Positions 27,142 to 36,342 of a stretch of 64,000 nt of DNA are shown piece by piece (the first letter of the stretch is position 1; each line of letters begins with the position of its first letter). The notes under the pieces were generated by a model. It searched no databases. It saw only the letters and a list, made by a program, of their open reading frames with translations, and was not told where the DNA came from. The translations under genes were made by a program, and so were the position numbers. The stretch comes from Tropicimonas sp. IMCC34043 (GTDB lineage: Bacteria; Pseudomonadota; Alphaproteobacteria; Rhodobacterales; Rhodobacteraceae), in contig NZ_QMEK01000001.1 of assembly GCF_003390845.1 (NCBI RefSeq), positions 186,001 through 250,000 on the forward strand, given 5' to 3'.

Positions 27142-28755
27142 ATGATGGCAGCCCTTGCCGGATCGAACCCCCTTGCAGCATTTGCACCTGACGGGCGCCC
27201 AAGCCCGGCGCAGTTGCGCACCGAGATCCTGTCGGGGTTGACCGTGGCGCTGGCGCTGGTGCCCGAGGCGGTGGCCTTCGCCTTCGTCGCGGGCGTGCAC
27301 CCGCTGGTCGGGCTGTATGCCGCCTTCATCGTCGGTCTCATCACGGCCGTGATCGGCGGACGGCCCGGCATGATCTCGGGCGCGACGGGGGCGCTCGCTG
27401 TCGTCATGGTCTCGCTGGTCAGCCAGCACGGCGTCGAATACCTGTTCGCCACCGTGGTGCTGATGGGGCTGATCCAGATCGCGGCCGGCGTTCTGCGGCT
27501 GGGCAAGTTCATCCGGCTGGTGCCGCACCCGGTGATGCTGGGCTTCGTCAACGGGCTGGCCATCGTGATCTTTCTGGCCCAGATGACCCAGTTCCGGGTG
27601 CCGGGAACCTCGGTTGCCGAGGGCCACGGCATGGCCGGCGGCCAATGGCTGACAGGCGCGCCGCTTGCCGTGATGCTGGGGCTGGTCGCGCTGACCATGG
27701 CGATCATCTGGGTGATGCCCAGGCTGACCCGGGCGGTGCCGGCGCCACTCGCCGGGATCGGCATTACCGCGGCGATTGTCATCGTCTTTGGCATCGACGT
27801 GCCGCGGGTTGGCGACATGGCCTCGATCAATGGCGGGTTGCCGGCGTTTCACATTCCCATGGTGCCGCTTACCTTCGAGACGTTCAGGATCATCCTGCCC
27901 TATTCGCTGATCCTCGCCGCCATCGGGCTGATCGAAAGCCTGCTGACGCTGAACCTGGTGGGCGAGATCGTGCACAAGCGCGGCGGTGCCAGCCAGGAAT
28001 GCGTGGCCCAGGGGCTTGCCAACACGGTCACCGGGTTCTTTGGCGGCATGGGCGGCTGTGCGATGATCGGCCAGTCGATGATCAACGTCAATTCGGGCGG
28101 ACGGACCCGGATTTCGGGCATTTCGGCGGCGCTGTTTCTGTTGCTGTTCATCGTCGCCGCCTCGCCGCTTATCGAACAGATCCCGCTGGCCGCACTGGTG
28201 GGCGTGATGTTCATGGTGGTGATCGGCACCTTCGCCTGGCGGTCCTTCATCATCATGCGCAAGGTGCCGCTGACCGATGCGCTGGTGATCGTGCTGGTCA
28301 CAGTTGTCACGGTGCTGACCGATCTGGCGACCGCGGTGGTGGTCGGTGTCATCATCGCGGCTCTGGTCTTTGCCTGGAAAAGCGCGCGCCACATCCATGC
28401 CAAGACCTATCTGACCCCCGAAGGCGCCAAGGTCTATCAGATCCAGGGGCCGCTGTTCTTCGGTTCGGCGCATGGCTTTGCCGAGATCTTCGATCCGGCG
28501 GGCGATCCGGGGCTGGTCGTGGTCGATTTCGCCGACAGCCGGGTGGCCGACCAGTCGGCGCTGTCGGCAATCGAATCGCTGGCGATGAAATACGAGAGCG
28601 CTGGCAAGAAGCTGGAGCTGCGCCACCTGAGCCACGACTGCCACCAGTTGCTGAGCCGGGCCGGGCAGTTGATCATCGATGCCGATGACGACCCCGATTA
28701 TGCGATTGCCGCCAACTACAGCGTCAAGACCGGGGTCCTGAACGCCGGACACTGA
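27142..28755 (+). CDS. SulP family inorganic anion (sulfate-type) transporter with STAS domain
   Basis: This 537-residue inner-membrane transporter has ten or more hydrophobic helices and the SulP N-terminal signature 'LTVALALVPEAVAFAFVAGV' with 'GLYAAFIVGLI'. A cytoplasmic STAS domain forms the C-terminal quarter ('YQIQGPLFFGSAHGFAEIFD', about 430 on). SulP proteins carry sulfate, bicarbonate or dicarboxylates; the sequence alone does not say which. The start is uncertain: ATG 27142, GTG 27130 or farther upstream. No carbonic anhydrase or sulfur-assimilation gene is adjacent. Confidence 0.9.
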   Translation: MMAALAGSNPLAAFAPDGRPSPAQLRTEILSGLTVALALVPEAVAFAFVAGVHPLVGLYAAFIVGLITAVIGGRPGMISGATGALAVVMVSLVSQHGVEYLFATVVLMGLIQIAAGVLRLGKFIRLVPHPVMLGFVNGLAIVIFLAQMTQFRVPGTSVAEGHGMAGGQWLTGAPLAVMLGLVALTMAIIWVMPRLTRAVPAPLAGIGITAAIVIVFGIDVPRVGDMASINGGLPAFHIPMVPLTFETFRIILPYSLILAAIGLIESLLTLNLVGEIVHKRGGASQECVAQGLANTVTGFFGGMGGCAMIGQSMINVNSGGRTRISGISAALFLLLFIVAASPLIEQIPLAALVGVMFMVVIGTFAWRSFIIMRKVPLTDALVIVLVTVVTVLTDLATAVVVGVIIAALVFAWKSARHIHAKTYLTPEGAKVYQIQGPLFFGSAHGFAEIFDPAGDPGLVVVDFADSRVADQSALSAIESLAMKYESAGKKLELRHLSHDCHQLLSRAGQLIIDADDDPDYAIAANYSVKTGVLNAGH

Positions 28756-28798
28756 GGCGTGCGGGCGGGCGCGGTGACGCGCCCCCCGTACCCAAGGG

Positions 28799-29404
28799 TC
28801 ATTCGCCCGGGCGGGGCATCGTGAAAACCTCGGTCACGCGCGCGAAGTCGCGATAACCGAGCCGCGCCACCGGCTGGAAGCTGGTCACGTCGAAGATCCC
28901 GTCCTTCAGGCAGTCGTCCCGCATGTGGATCCCCGTCACCTCGCCGAAAGCGACCAGATTGGCCGTCCCGGGCAGTTCGATGATCTGCGTCAGCCGGCAT
29001 TCCAGCGTCGCCGGGGCGCCAACGATGCGCGGGCAGTCGATGGTTTCGCAATTGACGCGCGCGATCTCGGCAAGGGCTGCCTCGTCGACCTCGCGTTCCC
29101 AGGCGCCGGAGGTGAAGTTCATCGCCTCGCGCTTGGCATATTCGACGATGTTCACCGCAAAGACGCCGGTATCGCGGATGTTGGCCATCGTGTCCTTGGT
29201 GCCGTCGCGGTCGTGTTTCTTGCCGGTCGAGGCGAACATCACCTGCGGCGGCAAATAGGCGACGGCGTTGAAGAAGGAATAGGGGGCGAGATTTTCGCTG
29301 CCATCGCTGCCGCGTGTCGCGATCCAGGCAATCGGGCGTGGCGTGACGATGGCGTTGAACGGGTTGTGCGGCAGGCCGTGGCCATCTTCGGGACGGTAGA
29401 ACAT
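28799..29404 (-). CDS. Flavin reductase-like FMN-binding protein
   Basis: This 201-residue protein of the flavin-reductase-like split-barrel family contains 'NPFNAIVTPRPIAWIATRGS' near the N-terminus (the conserved PRPIAW motif), 'NLAPYSFFNAVAYLPPQVMF' for flavin binding and 'IVGAPATLECRLTQIIE'. Such proteins reduce or bind FMN and may partner a monooxygenase, but none is adjacent. The ATG at 29404 is chosen because 'MFYRPEDGHGLPHNPF' is the normal family start; the frame extends to 29491. It is divergent from a GNAT gene 73 bases away. Confidence 0.88.
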   Translation of the reverse strand: MFYRPEDGHGLPHNPFNAIVTPRPIAWIATRGSDGSENLAPYSFFNAVAYLPPQVMFASTGKKHDRDGTKDTMANIRDTGVFAVNIVEYAKREAMNFTSGAWEREVDEAALAEIARVNCETIDCPRIVGAPATLECRLTQIIELPGTANLVAFGEVTGIHMRDDCLKDGIFDVTSFQPVARLGYRDFARVTEVFTMPRPGE

Positions 29405-29477
29405 CGCTTGCGTCTCCTTTGCGACAGAACTAACGCCGGTGCGGGATGGATTCCAGCGCGAATGACAGGACGAGCTT

Positions 29478-29972
29478 GTGGAACTGAGCAACGAAGGCAG
29501 CGAGGACTGGTGGGAGGTCGAGGCGCTCTACGACCTGTGCTTTGCGCCCGGGCGGAGTTCGCTGTCGTCCTATCGGCTGCGCGAGGGCGTGCCGCCGATC
29601 TCGGGGCTGTGCCTGCTGGCACGCGATCACGGCATTCTTGCCGGCGCGATCCGGACCTGGCCGGTGCGGGTGGCGGGGCTGCCAGCGGCGCTGATCGGGC
29701 CGGTCGCCGTCCATCCGACCCACCAGGGCGAGGGCATCGGCGGATTTCTGATCCGCACCGTTGTCGACCGCGCCGAAGCGCATGGCCGGGTGCGGCTGAT
29801 GCTGGTGGGGGACGCGCCCTATTACGGGCGCTTCGGCTTCAAACGGCTCGAGGGGGTCGAGATGCCGCCGCCGACCAACCCGGACCGGGTGCTGGGTGTC
29901 GGTGACTGGGACGGAATCCGGGGGCCGGTCGAGCGCGCGCTGCCGGGGTGGCGCGCAGCCGGCAGCGGCTGA
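29478..29972 (+). CDS. GNAT family N-acetyltransferase
   Basis: This 164-residue acetyltransferase has the acetyl-CoA pyrophosphate loop in 'IGPVAVHPTHQGEGIGGFLI' (the Q-x-x-G-x-G/A pattern), then 'LMLVGDAPYYGRFGFKRLEG', a combination typical of YhbS-like members. The start is GTG at 29478 with AGGA about 6 bases upstream. The substrate is unknown. Confidence 0.87.
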   Translation: MELSNEGSEDWWEVEALYDLCFAPGRSSLSSYRLREGVPPISGLCLLARDHGILAGAIRTWPVRVAGLPAALIGPVAVHPTHQGEGIGGFLIRTVVDRAEAHGRVRLMLVGDAPYYGRFGFKRLEGVEMPPPTNPDRVLGVGDWDGIRGPVERALPGWRAAGSG

Positions 29973-30013
29973 CACGGGGGGGCCGGACCCGCGGCAGCGG
30001 TGCGGCCCGACGC

Positions 30014-32254
30014 TCAGCCCTGCTGGTGCAGCCAGTCCATCACCGCCGGGCGCACCGATTGCTGGCCCGAGGCGCGGGCCTCGTCTATGACCTCGCGCAA
30101 CTCGGCCAGGTTCGAACGCCGCAGCAGATGCTTGACCGGGCCGATGGAGGCCGGGCGCATCGACAGCGTGCGGAACCCCATGGCGGCGAAACACAGCGCC
30201 TCGACCGGGCGGCCGGCATCCTCGCCACAGAAGCTGAGCGGGGTCCGCGTCTCCTTGCAGCGCATCACGATCCATTCGAGGAAGGTCAGGAACGAGACGT
30301 TGAGCGTGTCATAACGCCGGCGCACCCGTTCGTTCTCGCGATCTGCCGCAAAGAAGAACTGTTTCAGGTCGTTGCCGCCGACCGAAATGAAATCGGCCGA
30401 TTCGAAAAACTGCTTTGAGGCGAAGGCGAGGCTTGGTGTTTCGAGCATCGCGCCGATTTCGAGCGTGCGCGGCAAGGGGTGGCCGAACCGGCGCTCGCGC
30501 TCCAGCTCGCCCAGAAGGTATTTCTTGGCGGTGTGGAATTCGTCGGCCTGGGCGACAAAGGGAAACATGATCGTCAACGGCCGGCCCCGGGCGGCGCGGA
30601 TCAGCGCCTGAAGCTGCATCCGCAACACCCCCGGCTTGTCGAGCCCGACCCGGATCGCCCGCCAGCCAAGCGCCGGGTTCGGCTCGTCCTGCGGCTTCAT
30701 GTAGGGCAGCACCTTGTCCGAGCCGATGTCGAGGGTGCGAAACACCACCCGCTTGCCGTTCGCGGCATCGAGCACCCGGGAGTAGAGCGCCGCCAGTTCG
30801 CTGCGCCGGGGAAACTTGGTGCGCACCAGGAACTGCAGCTCGGTGCGGAACAGGCCCACGCCCTCGGCACCCGAAGACCGCAGGCTTGGCAGATCGGCCA
30901 TCAGCCCCGCGTTCATGTCGAGCCGGATCGTCGGGCCATAGACCGTGGTCGCGGGCACCCGGCGGATCGAGGCGTAGCGTTCCTGCGCCTTGGTCGCCAT
31001 CGCCATCTTGTCGCGAAAGGCCGAGGCGACGGTTTCCTCGGGACGCAGATGGACGATGCCCTGATCCCCGTCGACCAGAATGTGATCGCCGTTCAGCGCC
31101 TCGGTCGTGATGCGTTCGGCATTGATGACAAGCGGTATCGCCAGCGCGCGGGCGATGACGGCGGCGTGGCTTCCGACCGAACCTTCTTCGAGCACGATGC
31201 CGCGCAGCGCCCGGCCATAGGCCAGAAGCTCGCCGGGGCCGATGTTGCGGGCGACAAGCACTGGGTCTTGCGGCATCTCGGCGCCGGTGTCGGTGCCCTG
31301 ACCCGTCAGCAGCCGGAGCAACCGGTTCGACAGGTCGTCAAGGTCATGCAGCCTTTCGCGCAGATAGGGGTCGGGGACCTGTTCCATCCGCGACCGTGCC
31401 GCGGTCTGTTCCTTTTCGACCGCCGCCTCGGCGCTGAGGCCGCGGTTGATGTCGGCCTCCATCCGCCGGAGCCAGCCCTTCGAATTAGCGAACATGCGAT
31501 AGGCTTCCAGCACCTCGCGCTGGTCCTTGTCGCCGCCTTCGACCCCCATCAGCATCTCGTCGACCGAAACCCGAAGCTGGTCGACCGCGGTGCGCAGGCG
31601 GCTCAGTTCGGCTTCGGCATCGTCCGAGAAAGGGTTCGTGACCACGACGCGGGGTTCGTGCAGCAACACGTTGCCTTCGGCCGCGCCGTCCTGTCCGCAA
31701 TTGCCGCGCAGCATCACGGGATGCTTGTGCGGGGCGGCCATCGCCGCGCCCTCGCCGACAAAGGCGCCAAGTTCGGCCATTTCGGCCAGCACCATCGCTA
31801 CCACCTCGATGGCATAGACGTCGTCTTCGGAATAGGCGGTCCGGTCCTTGGATTGCACGACCAGCACGCCCATGCGTTCGCCCAGCCGCTGGATCGGCAC
31901 GCCGAGGAAGGCGGAATAGATCTCTTCCCCGGTCTCGGGCATATAGCGGAACCCGGGTTCGGCGGGGGCATTTCCGGTATTGATCGGCTTGGCGCTGAGC
32001 GCGACCCGGCCAACCAGGCCTTCGCCCAGCCGCATCCGGGTCTGGTGCACCGACTCGGGCTTCAGCCCTTCGGTGGCGCACAGCTCCAGCGTGTCCGAAT
32101 CACGGAACAGATAGATCGAGCAGACCGGCGTACCGATCTCCGCCGCGATAAGCCGCGTTATGCGGTCAAGCCGCTCCTGCCCCTCGGCAGGTTCCTCTAA
32201 GGCCAGCTTCAGCCGGCCCAGCAGCCTCCGGCTGCCACTTTGGACATCGCTCAC
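30014..32254 (-). CDS. ptsP: Phosphoenolpyruvate-protein phosphotransferase PtsP (EI-Ntr)
   Basis: This 746-residue enzyme is the first component of the nitrogen-related phosphotransferase system and passes phosphate from PEP to NPr. An N-terminal GAF domain (about 20-165) precedes the EI core. The phosphorylated histidine is H363 in 'GSVGSHAAVIARA', and the C-terminal PEP-binding TIM barrel includes 'GVGLFRTELQFL' and 'LDIGSDKVLPY'. GAF-EI fusion distinguishes it from sugar-PTS EI. It follows lysC on the same strand after 32 bases, an arrangement I know from other Rhodobacteraceae. NPr and EIIA-Ntr genes are not in the window. Confidence 0.95.
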   Translation of the reverse strand: MSDVQSGSRRLLGRLKLALEEPAEGQERLDRITRLIAAEIGTPVCSIYLFRDSDTLELCATEGLKPESVHQTRMRLGEGLVGRVALSAKPINTGNAPAEPGFRYMPETGEEIYSAFLGVPIQRLGERMGVLVVQSKDRTAYSEDDVYAIEVVAMVLAEMAELGAFVGEGAAMAAPHKHPVMLRGNCGQDGAAEGNVLLHEPRVVVTNPFSDDAEAELSRLRTAVDQLRVSVDEMLMGVEGGDKDQREVLEAYRMFANSKGWLRRMEADINRGLSAEAAVEKEQTAARSRMEQVPDPYLRERLHDLDDLSNRLLRLLTGQGTDTGAEMPQDPVLVARNIGPGELLAYGRALRGIVLEEGSVGSHAAVIARALAIPLVINAERITTEALNGDHILVDGDQGIVHLRPEETVASAFRDKMAMATKAQERYASIRRVPATTVYGPTIRLDMNAGLMADLPSLRSSGAEGVGLFRTELQFLVRTKFPRRSELAALYSRVLDAANGKRVVFRTLDIGSDKVLPYMKPQDEPNPALGWRAIRVGLDKPGVLRMQLQALIRAARGRPLTIMFPFVAQADEFHTAKKYLLGELERERRFGHPLPRTLEIGAMLETPSLAFASKQFFESADFISVGGNDLKQFFFAADRENERVRRRYDTLNVSFLTFLEWIVMRCKETRTPLSFCGEDAGRPVEALCFAAMGFRTLSMRPASIGPVKHLLRRSNLAELREVIDEARASGQQSVRPAVMDWLHQQG

Positions 32255-32286
32255 CAGACCTCGATCCCCGGGCGTGACGGGTCAGA

Positions 32287-33525
32287 TCATCCCGCGTTTT
32301 CCAGCCCGAAGGCATCATGGAGGGCCTGAACCGCCAGTTCCAGATATTTCCGATCGATCAGAACGGAGATTTTGATTTCTGACGTCGTAATGACCTTGAT
32401 ATTGATACCTTCGGCCGAAAGCGCGCCGAACATCTGAGCCGCGACGCCGGTGTGGCTGCGCATGCCGATGCCCACGACCGAGACCTTGCAGACCTCGGTG
32501 TCGGCGACGAGGCCGTGAAAATTGATGAGCGTCTTCTCGCGCGCCGCCTCGACCGCGGCCTTGGCGCGGCTGACCTGATTGGTCGGGCAGGAGAAGGTCA
32601 TGTCGGTGCGACCCTCTTCCGAAATGTTCTGGATGATCATGTCGACGTTCACGCCGGCCTCGGACAGCGCACCGAAGATCGCGGCGGCGATGCCGGGACG
32701 GTCGGCGACCGAGATCAGCGTGACCTTGGCCTCATCCCGGCTGTAGGCGACACCGGAGACCACATTGCTTTCCATGATTTCCTCCTCGGAGCAGACCAGC
32801 GTGCCTGCATTGGGATCGTATTCCTCGAAGCTCGACAGCACCCGCAGACGCACGTTGTAGCGCATCGCGAGTTCGACCGAGCGGGTCTGCAGCACCTTGG
32901 CGCCGAGGCTGGCAAGCTCCAGCATCTCCTCGAAGGCGATCTTCTCGAGCTTGCGGGCCTTGGTCGAGATCCGCGGATCGGTGGTATAGACGCCGTCGAC
33001 GTCAGTGTAGATGTCGCAGCGTTCGGCGCCGAAGGCGGCGGCGAAGGCCACCGCGGTCGTATCCGACCCGCCGCGGCCGAGCGTCGTGATGCGGCCCTCG
33101 GGGCTGATCCCCTGGAATCCTGCGACCACCGCGACCTTCATGCCTTCGGCGAACTTGGCGTTGAGGTTCGCAGTCGGGATCTCTTCGATCCGGGCCGAGG
33201 CATGGGCCGAGTTTGTCTTCAGCGGCACCTGCCAGCCCTGCCAGGAGCGGGCGGGGATATCCATTTCCTGCAGGGTCAGTGCCATCAGCCCGGCGGTCAC
33301 GTTCTCGCCCGAACTGACGACTGCGTCATATTCGCGGGCGTCGAACAGCGGCGAGGTCTCCTCGACCCAGCCGACCAGTTCGTTGGTCTTGCCGGCCATC
33401 GCCGAGACGATGACGATGACGTCATAGCCGTTGGCGACCTCGCGGCCGACACGTTTGGCGACCCGGCGTATCCGGTCCAGGGTGGCGACAGAGGTGCCGC
33501 CGAATTTCATCACCAGAAGCGGCAT
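32287..33525 (-). CDS. lysC: Aspartate kinase
   Basis: This 412-residue enzyme phosphorylates aspartate, the first step to lysine, threonine, methionine and diaminopimelate. The kinase domain starts at 'MPLLVMKFGGTSVATLD' with the KFGGTS motif at residues 7-12, followed by 'GRGGSDTTAVAFAAAFGA'. Two C-terminal ACT domains ('VTLISVADRPGIAAAIFGAL', 'KVSVVGIGMRSHTGVAAQMF') suggest feedback inhibition by lysine and/or threonine. The ATG at 33525 is set by the family N-terminus; the frame extends upstream to 33615. It is probably co-transcribed with ptsP. Confidence 0.96.
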   Translation of the reverse strand: MPLLVMKFGGTSVATLDRIRRVAKRVGREVANGYDVIVIVSAMAGKTNELVGWVEETSPLFDAREYDAVVSSGENVTAGLMALTLQEMDIPARSWQGWQVPLKTNSAHASARIEEIPTANLNAKFAEGMKVAVVAGFQGISPEGRITTLGRGGSDTTAVAFAAAFGAERCDIYTDVDGVYTTDPRISTKARKLEKIAFEEMLELASLGAKVLQTRSVELAMRYNVRLRVLSSFEEYDPNAGTLVCSEEEIMESNVVSGVAYSRDEAKVTLISVADRPGIAAAIFGALSEAGVNVDMIIQNISEEGRTDMTFSCPTNQVSRAKAAVEAAREKTLINFHGLVADTEVCKVSVVGIGMRSHTGVAAQMFGALSAEGINIKVITTSEIKISVLIDRKYLELAVQALHDAFGLENAG

Positions 33526-33835
33526 GATGCGCGCCCGTTCCTTGCCTCGGTTGTCCGCAGGCGGGATAGGGGAAGACCGCAGGCTGCGCAAGGGCGGGTC
33601 GGGAACGGCAGGCATGTGTCGGCGTTGTGGCGCGCGCGATCGGCCGGTTTGGCCGGATGGGCCTGGACGGGACGACGCCGCTGGCGGCCGGTGGCCTGCG
33701 CGTTCAGGGCATTTGTGGCGCGAAAGGCGAAATCGGCTGGGTCGCGCGCCTCTTTGCCACGGAGCCCGGGGTTGTCAGATTCCATGGCGTTCGTCATATA
33801 GCGCAGCCGCATTTCGCGGTTAGATGAGGGAAATC
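33526..33835. other. 310-base divergent intergenic region, lysC / DUF992
   Basis: Open frames on both strands here lack ribosome-binding sites and do not resemble known proteins. Promoters for lysC (leftward) and the DUF992 gene (rightward) are expected, but I cannot pick convincing hexamers. Confidence 0.4.
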
Positions 33836-34297
33836 ATGAATTACATTGCAAAAGGGCTGGTCGCAGCTGCGGCACTTGCGGCGTCTACCGTGGCAGTTCA
33901 TGCGAAGGCCGATATCGGCGTGCTGACCTGCAAGATGACCGACGTCAAGAACGACGTCGTCTACACCAAGGAAGAATTTGCCTGCGAATTCAAGCCGAAC
34001 GAGGGTGACGTCCAGAAATACACCGGTGTCTTCAAGGCGCTTGGCGTCGATCTGTCGGTCACGCCCGACGTGACGCTGGTCTGGGGCGTGCTGTCCCCGT
34101 CGAAAGATCCGGCTGATGCCGCGGCGCTGGCAGGAAAGTATTATGGCGGGACCGCCGCGGTGTCGCTCGGCGCCGGCGGTGCAGCGAACGTTCTGGTCGG
34201 TGGCGGCAAGACTTCCTACACGCTGCAGCCGATCAGCGTCTCGGGGATCCTCGGCGCTGGCGCGTCGCTTGATGTCGAAGAATTCGAACTGAAATAA
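33836..34297 (+). CDS. DUF992 domain-containing periplasmic protein
   Basis: This 153-residue protein has a signal peptide ('MNYIAKGLVAAAALAASTVA', cleavage near 'VHAKA') and a DUF992 domain: 'IGVLTCKMTDVKNDVVY', the paired Cys C-x(n)-C ('LTCKM' and 'EFACEF'), and glycine-rich 'YYGGTAAVSLGAGGAANVLV'. The ATG at 33836 has GAGGGAA just upstream; an ATG four codons earlier is less likely. It is presumably exported to the periplasm or outer surface. No function is known for the family. Confidence 0.85.
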   Translation: MNYIAKGLVAAAALAASTVAVHAKADIGVLTCKMTDVKNDVVYTKEEFACEFKPNEGDVQKYTGVFKALGVDLSVTPDVTLVWGVLSPSKDPADAAALAGKYYGGTAAVSLGAGGAANVLVGGGKTSYTLQPISVSGILGAGASLDVEEFELK

Positions 34298-34612
34298 GAC
34301 GGGCTTGCGGCGGGCCGAATGGGGCGGGGTTGCGGCGCAGTCGCGCGACGTCCCCGCCATCCGGACCGGCACTGCCGCGATGCTGTCGCACGACATGAAC
34401 CGCCCCGGCCCATCTTTGGACCGGGGCTGCCCACAGGGCCTCTGCGCTGCGCGGAGCGATGGGCCGACCTCTCCTCCACATCGGAAACCTTCCTCTCGGT
34501 CCCGCCGCGCTGCATGCCGCAGACAGCTGGCAGACGGGGTTGACACAGGTCAAGGACACCCGCGCGGGGCCGGGCGCAGGCTCGCTCCAGTGGAACGAGA
34601 AGGAGAGACGCA
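34298..34612. other. 315-base intergenic region between DUF992 and DUF465 genes
   Basis: No gene is seen. A GCCCCGG/CCGGGGC hairpin near 34403-34430 may end the DUF992 transcript, though it lacks a T run. A TTGACA hexamer occurs just upstream of 34550 and could belong to the DUF465 promoter, but no clear -10 follows. Confidence 0.35.
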
Positions 34613-34852
34613 ATGTCCCACGTCCCCCACGAACTTTCGGAGGAATTTCCCGATCAGCAGGACCGGATCCGCGCCCTCGCGGCGGCGGATCCGCATTTTG
34701 CGGCGATGACCGAGGAATATGCCCGGTTGAACATGCGGGTCTTTCAGGCCGACAGCTATGAAAAGCCGATGGACGAACTTGCCGAGCACGAGTTGAAGAA
34801 GCGGCGGCTTTATCTGAAAGACGAGATCAACCGGCGGCTCGCTCACTCCTGA
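34613..34852 (+). CDS. DUF465 (YdcH) family small protein
   Basis: This 79-residue, charged, probably helical-hairpin protein has the DUF465 pattern 'DPHFAAMTEEYARLN' followed by 'HELKKRRLYLKDEINRRL'. It is longer than minimal YdcH proteins because of an N-terminal 'HELSEEFPDQQDRIRAL'. GGAGAG precedes the ATG. It appears to be a lone gene. Function unknown. Confidence 0.85.
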   Translation: MSHVPHELSEEFPDQQDRIRALAAADPHFAAMTEEYARLNMRVFQADSYEKPMDELAEHELKKRRLYLKDEINRRLAHS

Positions 34853-34911
34853 TCGGGGCGGGGGCAGTCGGGGCCTAGGGAGTGTCGTCGCCCGCGGCGA
34901 TCCCCGCCGTT

Positions 34912-36297
34912 CTATTCGCCGATTTCATAGGGCAGGACCTCGCGCCGGTTCGGTGTGAAGGAAAGCCTGTGCTCCAGCGGCGGCACCGAACGCTGGTGGC
35001 AGTTCCGCCGCTCGCAGATCCGGCACGAGGTGCCGATCGGCTCGTAGGCGGCTGGATTCGCCGTATCGAGCCCGTCGGCATAAACCAGTTGCCCGGCGAA
35101 CCCGACCTCGCAGCCAAGAGCAATGGCATAGCGCCGGTCCGGCACGCCCCAGGCGCCGCCGGGCTTCGAGACGTCGCGGGCAAGCAGCACATAGCGTTCG
35201 CCGTCGGGCGTTTCGGCCAGCTGGCGCAGGAAATGGCCGGGGGTCTCGAAGGCGCGATGGACATTCCACAGCGGGCAGGCCCCGCCGAAGCGGGCGAACT
35301 GCATCCGCGCCGCGGAATGGCGTTTGGTGATCGTGCCGGCCTGATCGACCCGCACGAAGAAAAACGGAATACCCTTCACGCCGCCACGCTGCAGGGTGGA
35401 CAGCCGATGCGCCACCTGTTCGAACGAGGCACCAAAGCGCTGCGCCAGCCGTTCGATGTCGTGGCGCGTCTCCTCGGCGGCGGCGCGGAACCTGCCATAG
35501 GGCAGCAGCGCGGCGCCGGCGAAATAGTTCGCGAGGCCGATCTTGGCGATGGCGCGGGCCTCGGCGGTCTGAAACCGGGCAAGGTCGAGCGTCGCTTCGA
35601 ACAGGTCGTTCTGGGTCAGCAGCGCCACCTGGTGCAGGATCTGGAAATTGCGCGTCGCCGCGGGGACGCGCGCCGACAACGTCAGCAGGTGGCGGTCGGG
35701 TTCGAACCGGCGCAGCTCGTCGGTTTCGGACGGCTGCACGGTGATGCCGCGCGCCTCGAGCGCGCCGTGAGCCGCAGCCATCGGGGCGTCGCCGGCAAAG
35801 ATCTCGGCGGCGCGATCGACGGCGTCGATGTAATTGTCGATGTAGTGGAAGAAATCCCGCACCTCTTCCCAGGGCGAGGCGCGAAGGTGATCGCCGCGCT
35901 GGCCAAGGGCCGCGTCGATCGTGATCAGCCGCTCCTGCGTGCGCCGATAGGCGCTGTGCAGTTCAAGGAAGGCCCGCACCAATGTCGGGGCGTTCGACGC
36001 GGCAAGCCGCAGGTCGGCAAGCGAGGGTGTCTCGGAAATGACCGGATCGGCCAGCGCCTCGCGCATGTCGCTGACCAGCCGTCCGGTATCGCCCGAGGAC
36101 AGCTCGGTCACGTCGAGCCCGAATTCCTGCGCGAGTGCCAGAACCACCGTGGTCGAGATCGGCCGATGGTTGTTTTCCATCTGGTTCAGATAGGGCAACG
36201 AAACCCCAAGCTTGGCGGCAAAGACCTTCTGCGTCAGGCCCAGCTTGGTGCGGATCTCGTGCAGCTTGACGCCGGCATAGAGCTTCTTGTTGGGCAT
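34912..36297 (-). CDS. pccR: Short-chain fatty acyl-CoA regulator, PccR-like
   Basis: This 461-residue ScfR-family regulator has an N-terminal XRE helix-turn-helix ('LGLTQKVFAAKLGVSLPYLN', about 20-40) and a long C-terminal DUF2083 sensor region. The latter ends with a Cys/His cluster ('CPLWNVHRAF', 'CRICERRNCHQ') that may bind metal. In Rhodobacter sphaeroides the homologue PccR controls propionyl-CoA carboxylase in response to short-chain acyl-CoA. Its place beside pccB and pccA here supports the same role. TTTGCAAA-like repeats lie before its own start and before pccB and pccA, suggesting autoregulation as well. Confidence 0.88.
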   Translation of the reverse strand: MPNKKLYAGVKLHEIRTKLGLTQKVFAAKLGVSLPYLNQMENNHRPISTTVVLALAQEFGLDVTELSSGDTGRLVSDMREALADPVISETPSLADLRLAASNAPTLVRAFLELHSAYRRTQERLITIDAALGQRGDHLRASPWEEVRDFFHYIDNYIDAVDRAAEIFAGDAPMAAAHGALEARGITVQPSETDELRRFEPDRHLLTLSARVPAATRNFQILHQVALLTQNDLFEATLDLARFQTAEARAIAKIGLANYFAGAALLPYGRFRAAAEETRHDIERLAQRFGASFEQVAHRLSTLQRGGVKGIPFFFVRVDQAGTITKRHSAARMQFARFGGACPLWNVHRAFETPGHFLRQLAETPDGERYVLLARDVSKPGGAWGVPDRRYAIALGCEVGFAGQLVYADGLDTANPAAYEPIGTSCRICERRNCHQRSVPPLEHRLSFTPNRREVLPYEIGE

Positions 36298-36304
36298 GAT
36301 CGAC

Positions 36305-36341
36305 TTTGCAGATTTCGCTGGTTTCGGATCGTTTTCGCAAA
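36305..36341. promoter_or_regulatory. Candidate PccR sites before pccR
   Basis: TTTGCAGATTTCG (36305-36317) and TTTTCGCAAA (36332-36341, reverse complement TTTGCGAAAA) resemble the TTTGCAAA half-site I recall for PccR of R. sphaeroides. They lie within 45 bases of the pccR start. Autoregulation is inferred. Confidence 0.45.
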
Positions 36342-36342
36342 T

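Noticed and set aside
33526-33835. Short frames between lysC and the DUF992 gene
   Set aside because: No ribosome-binding site and no recognisable product on either strand.
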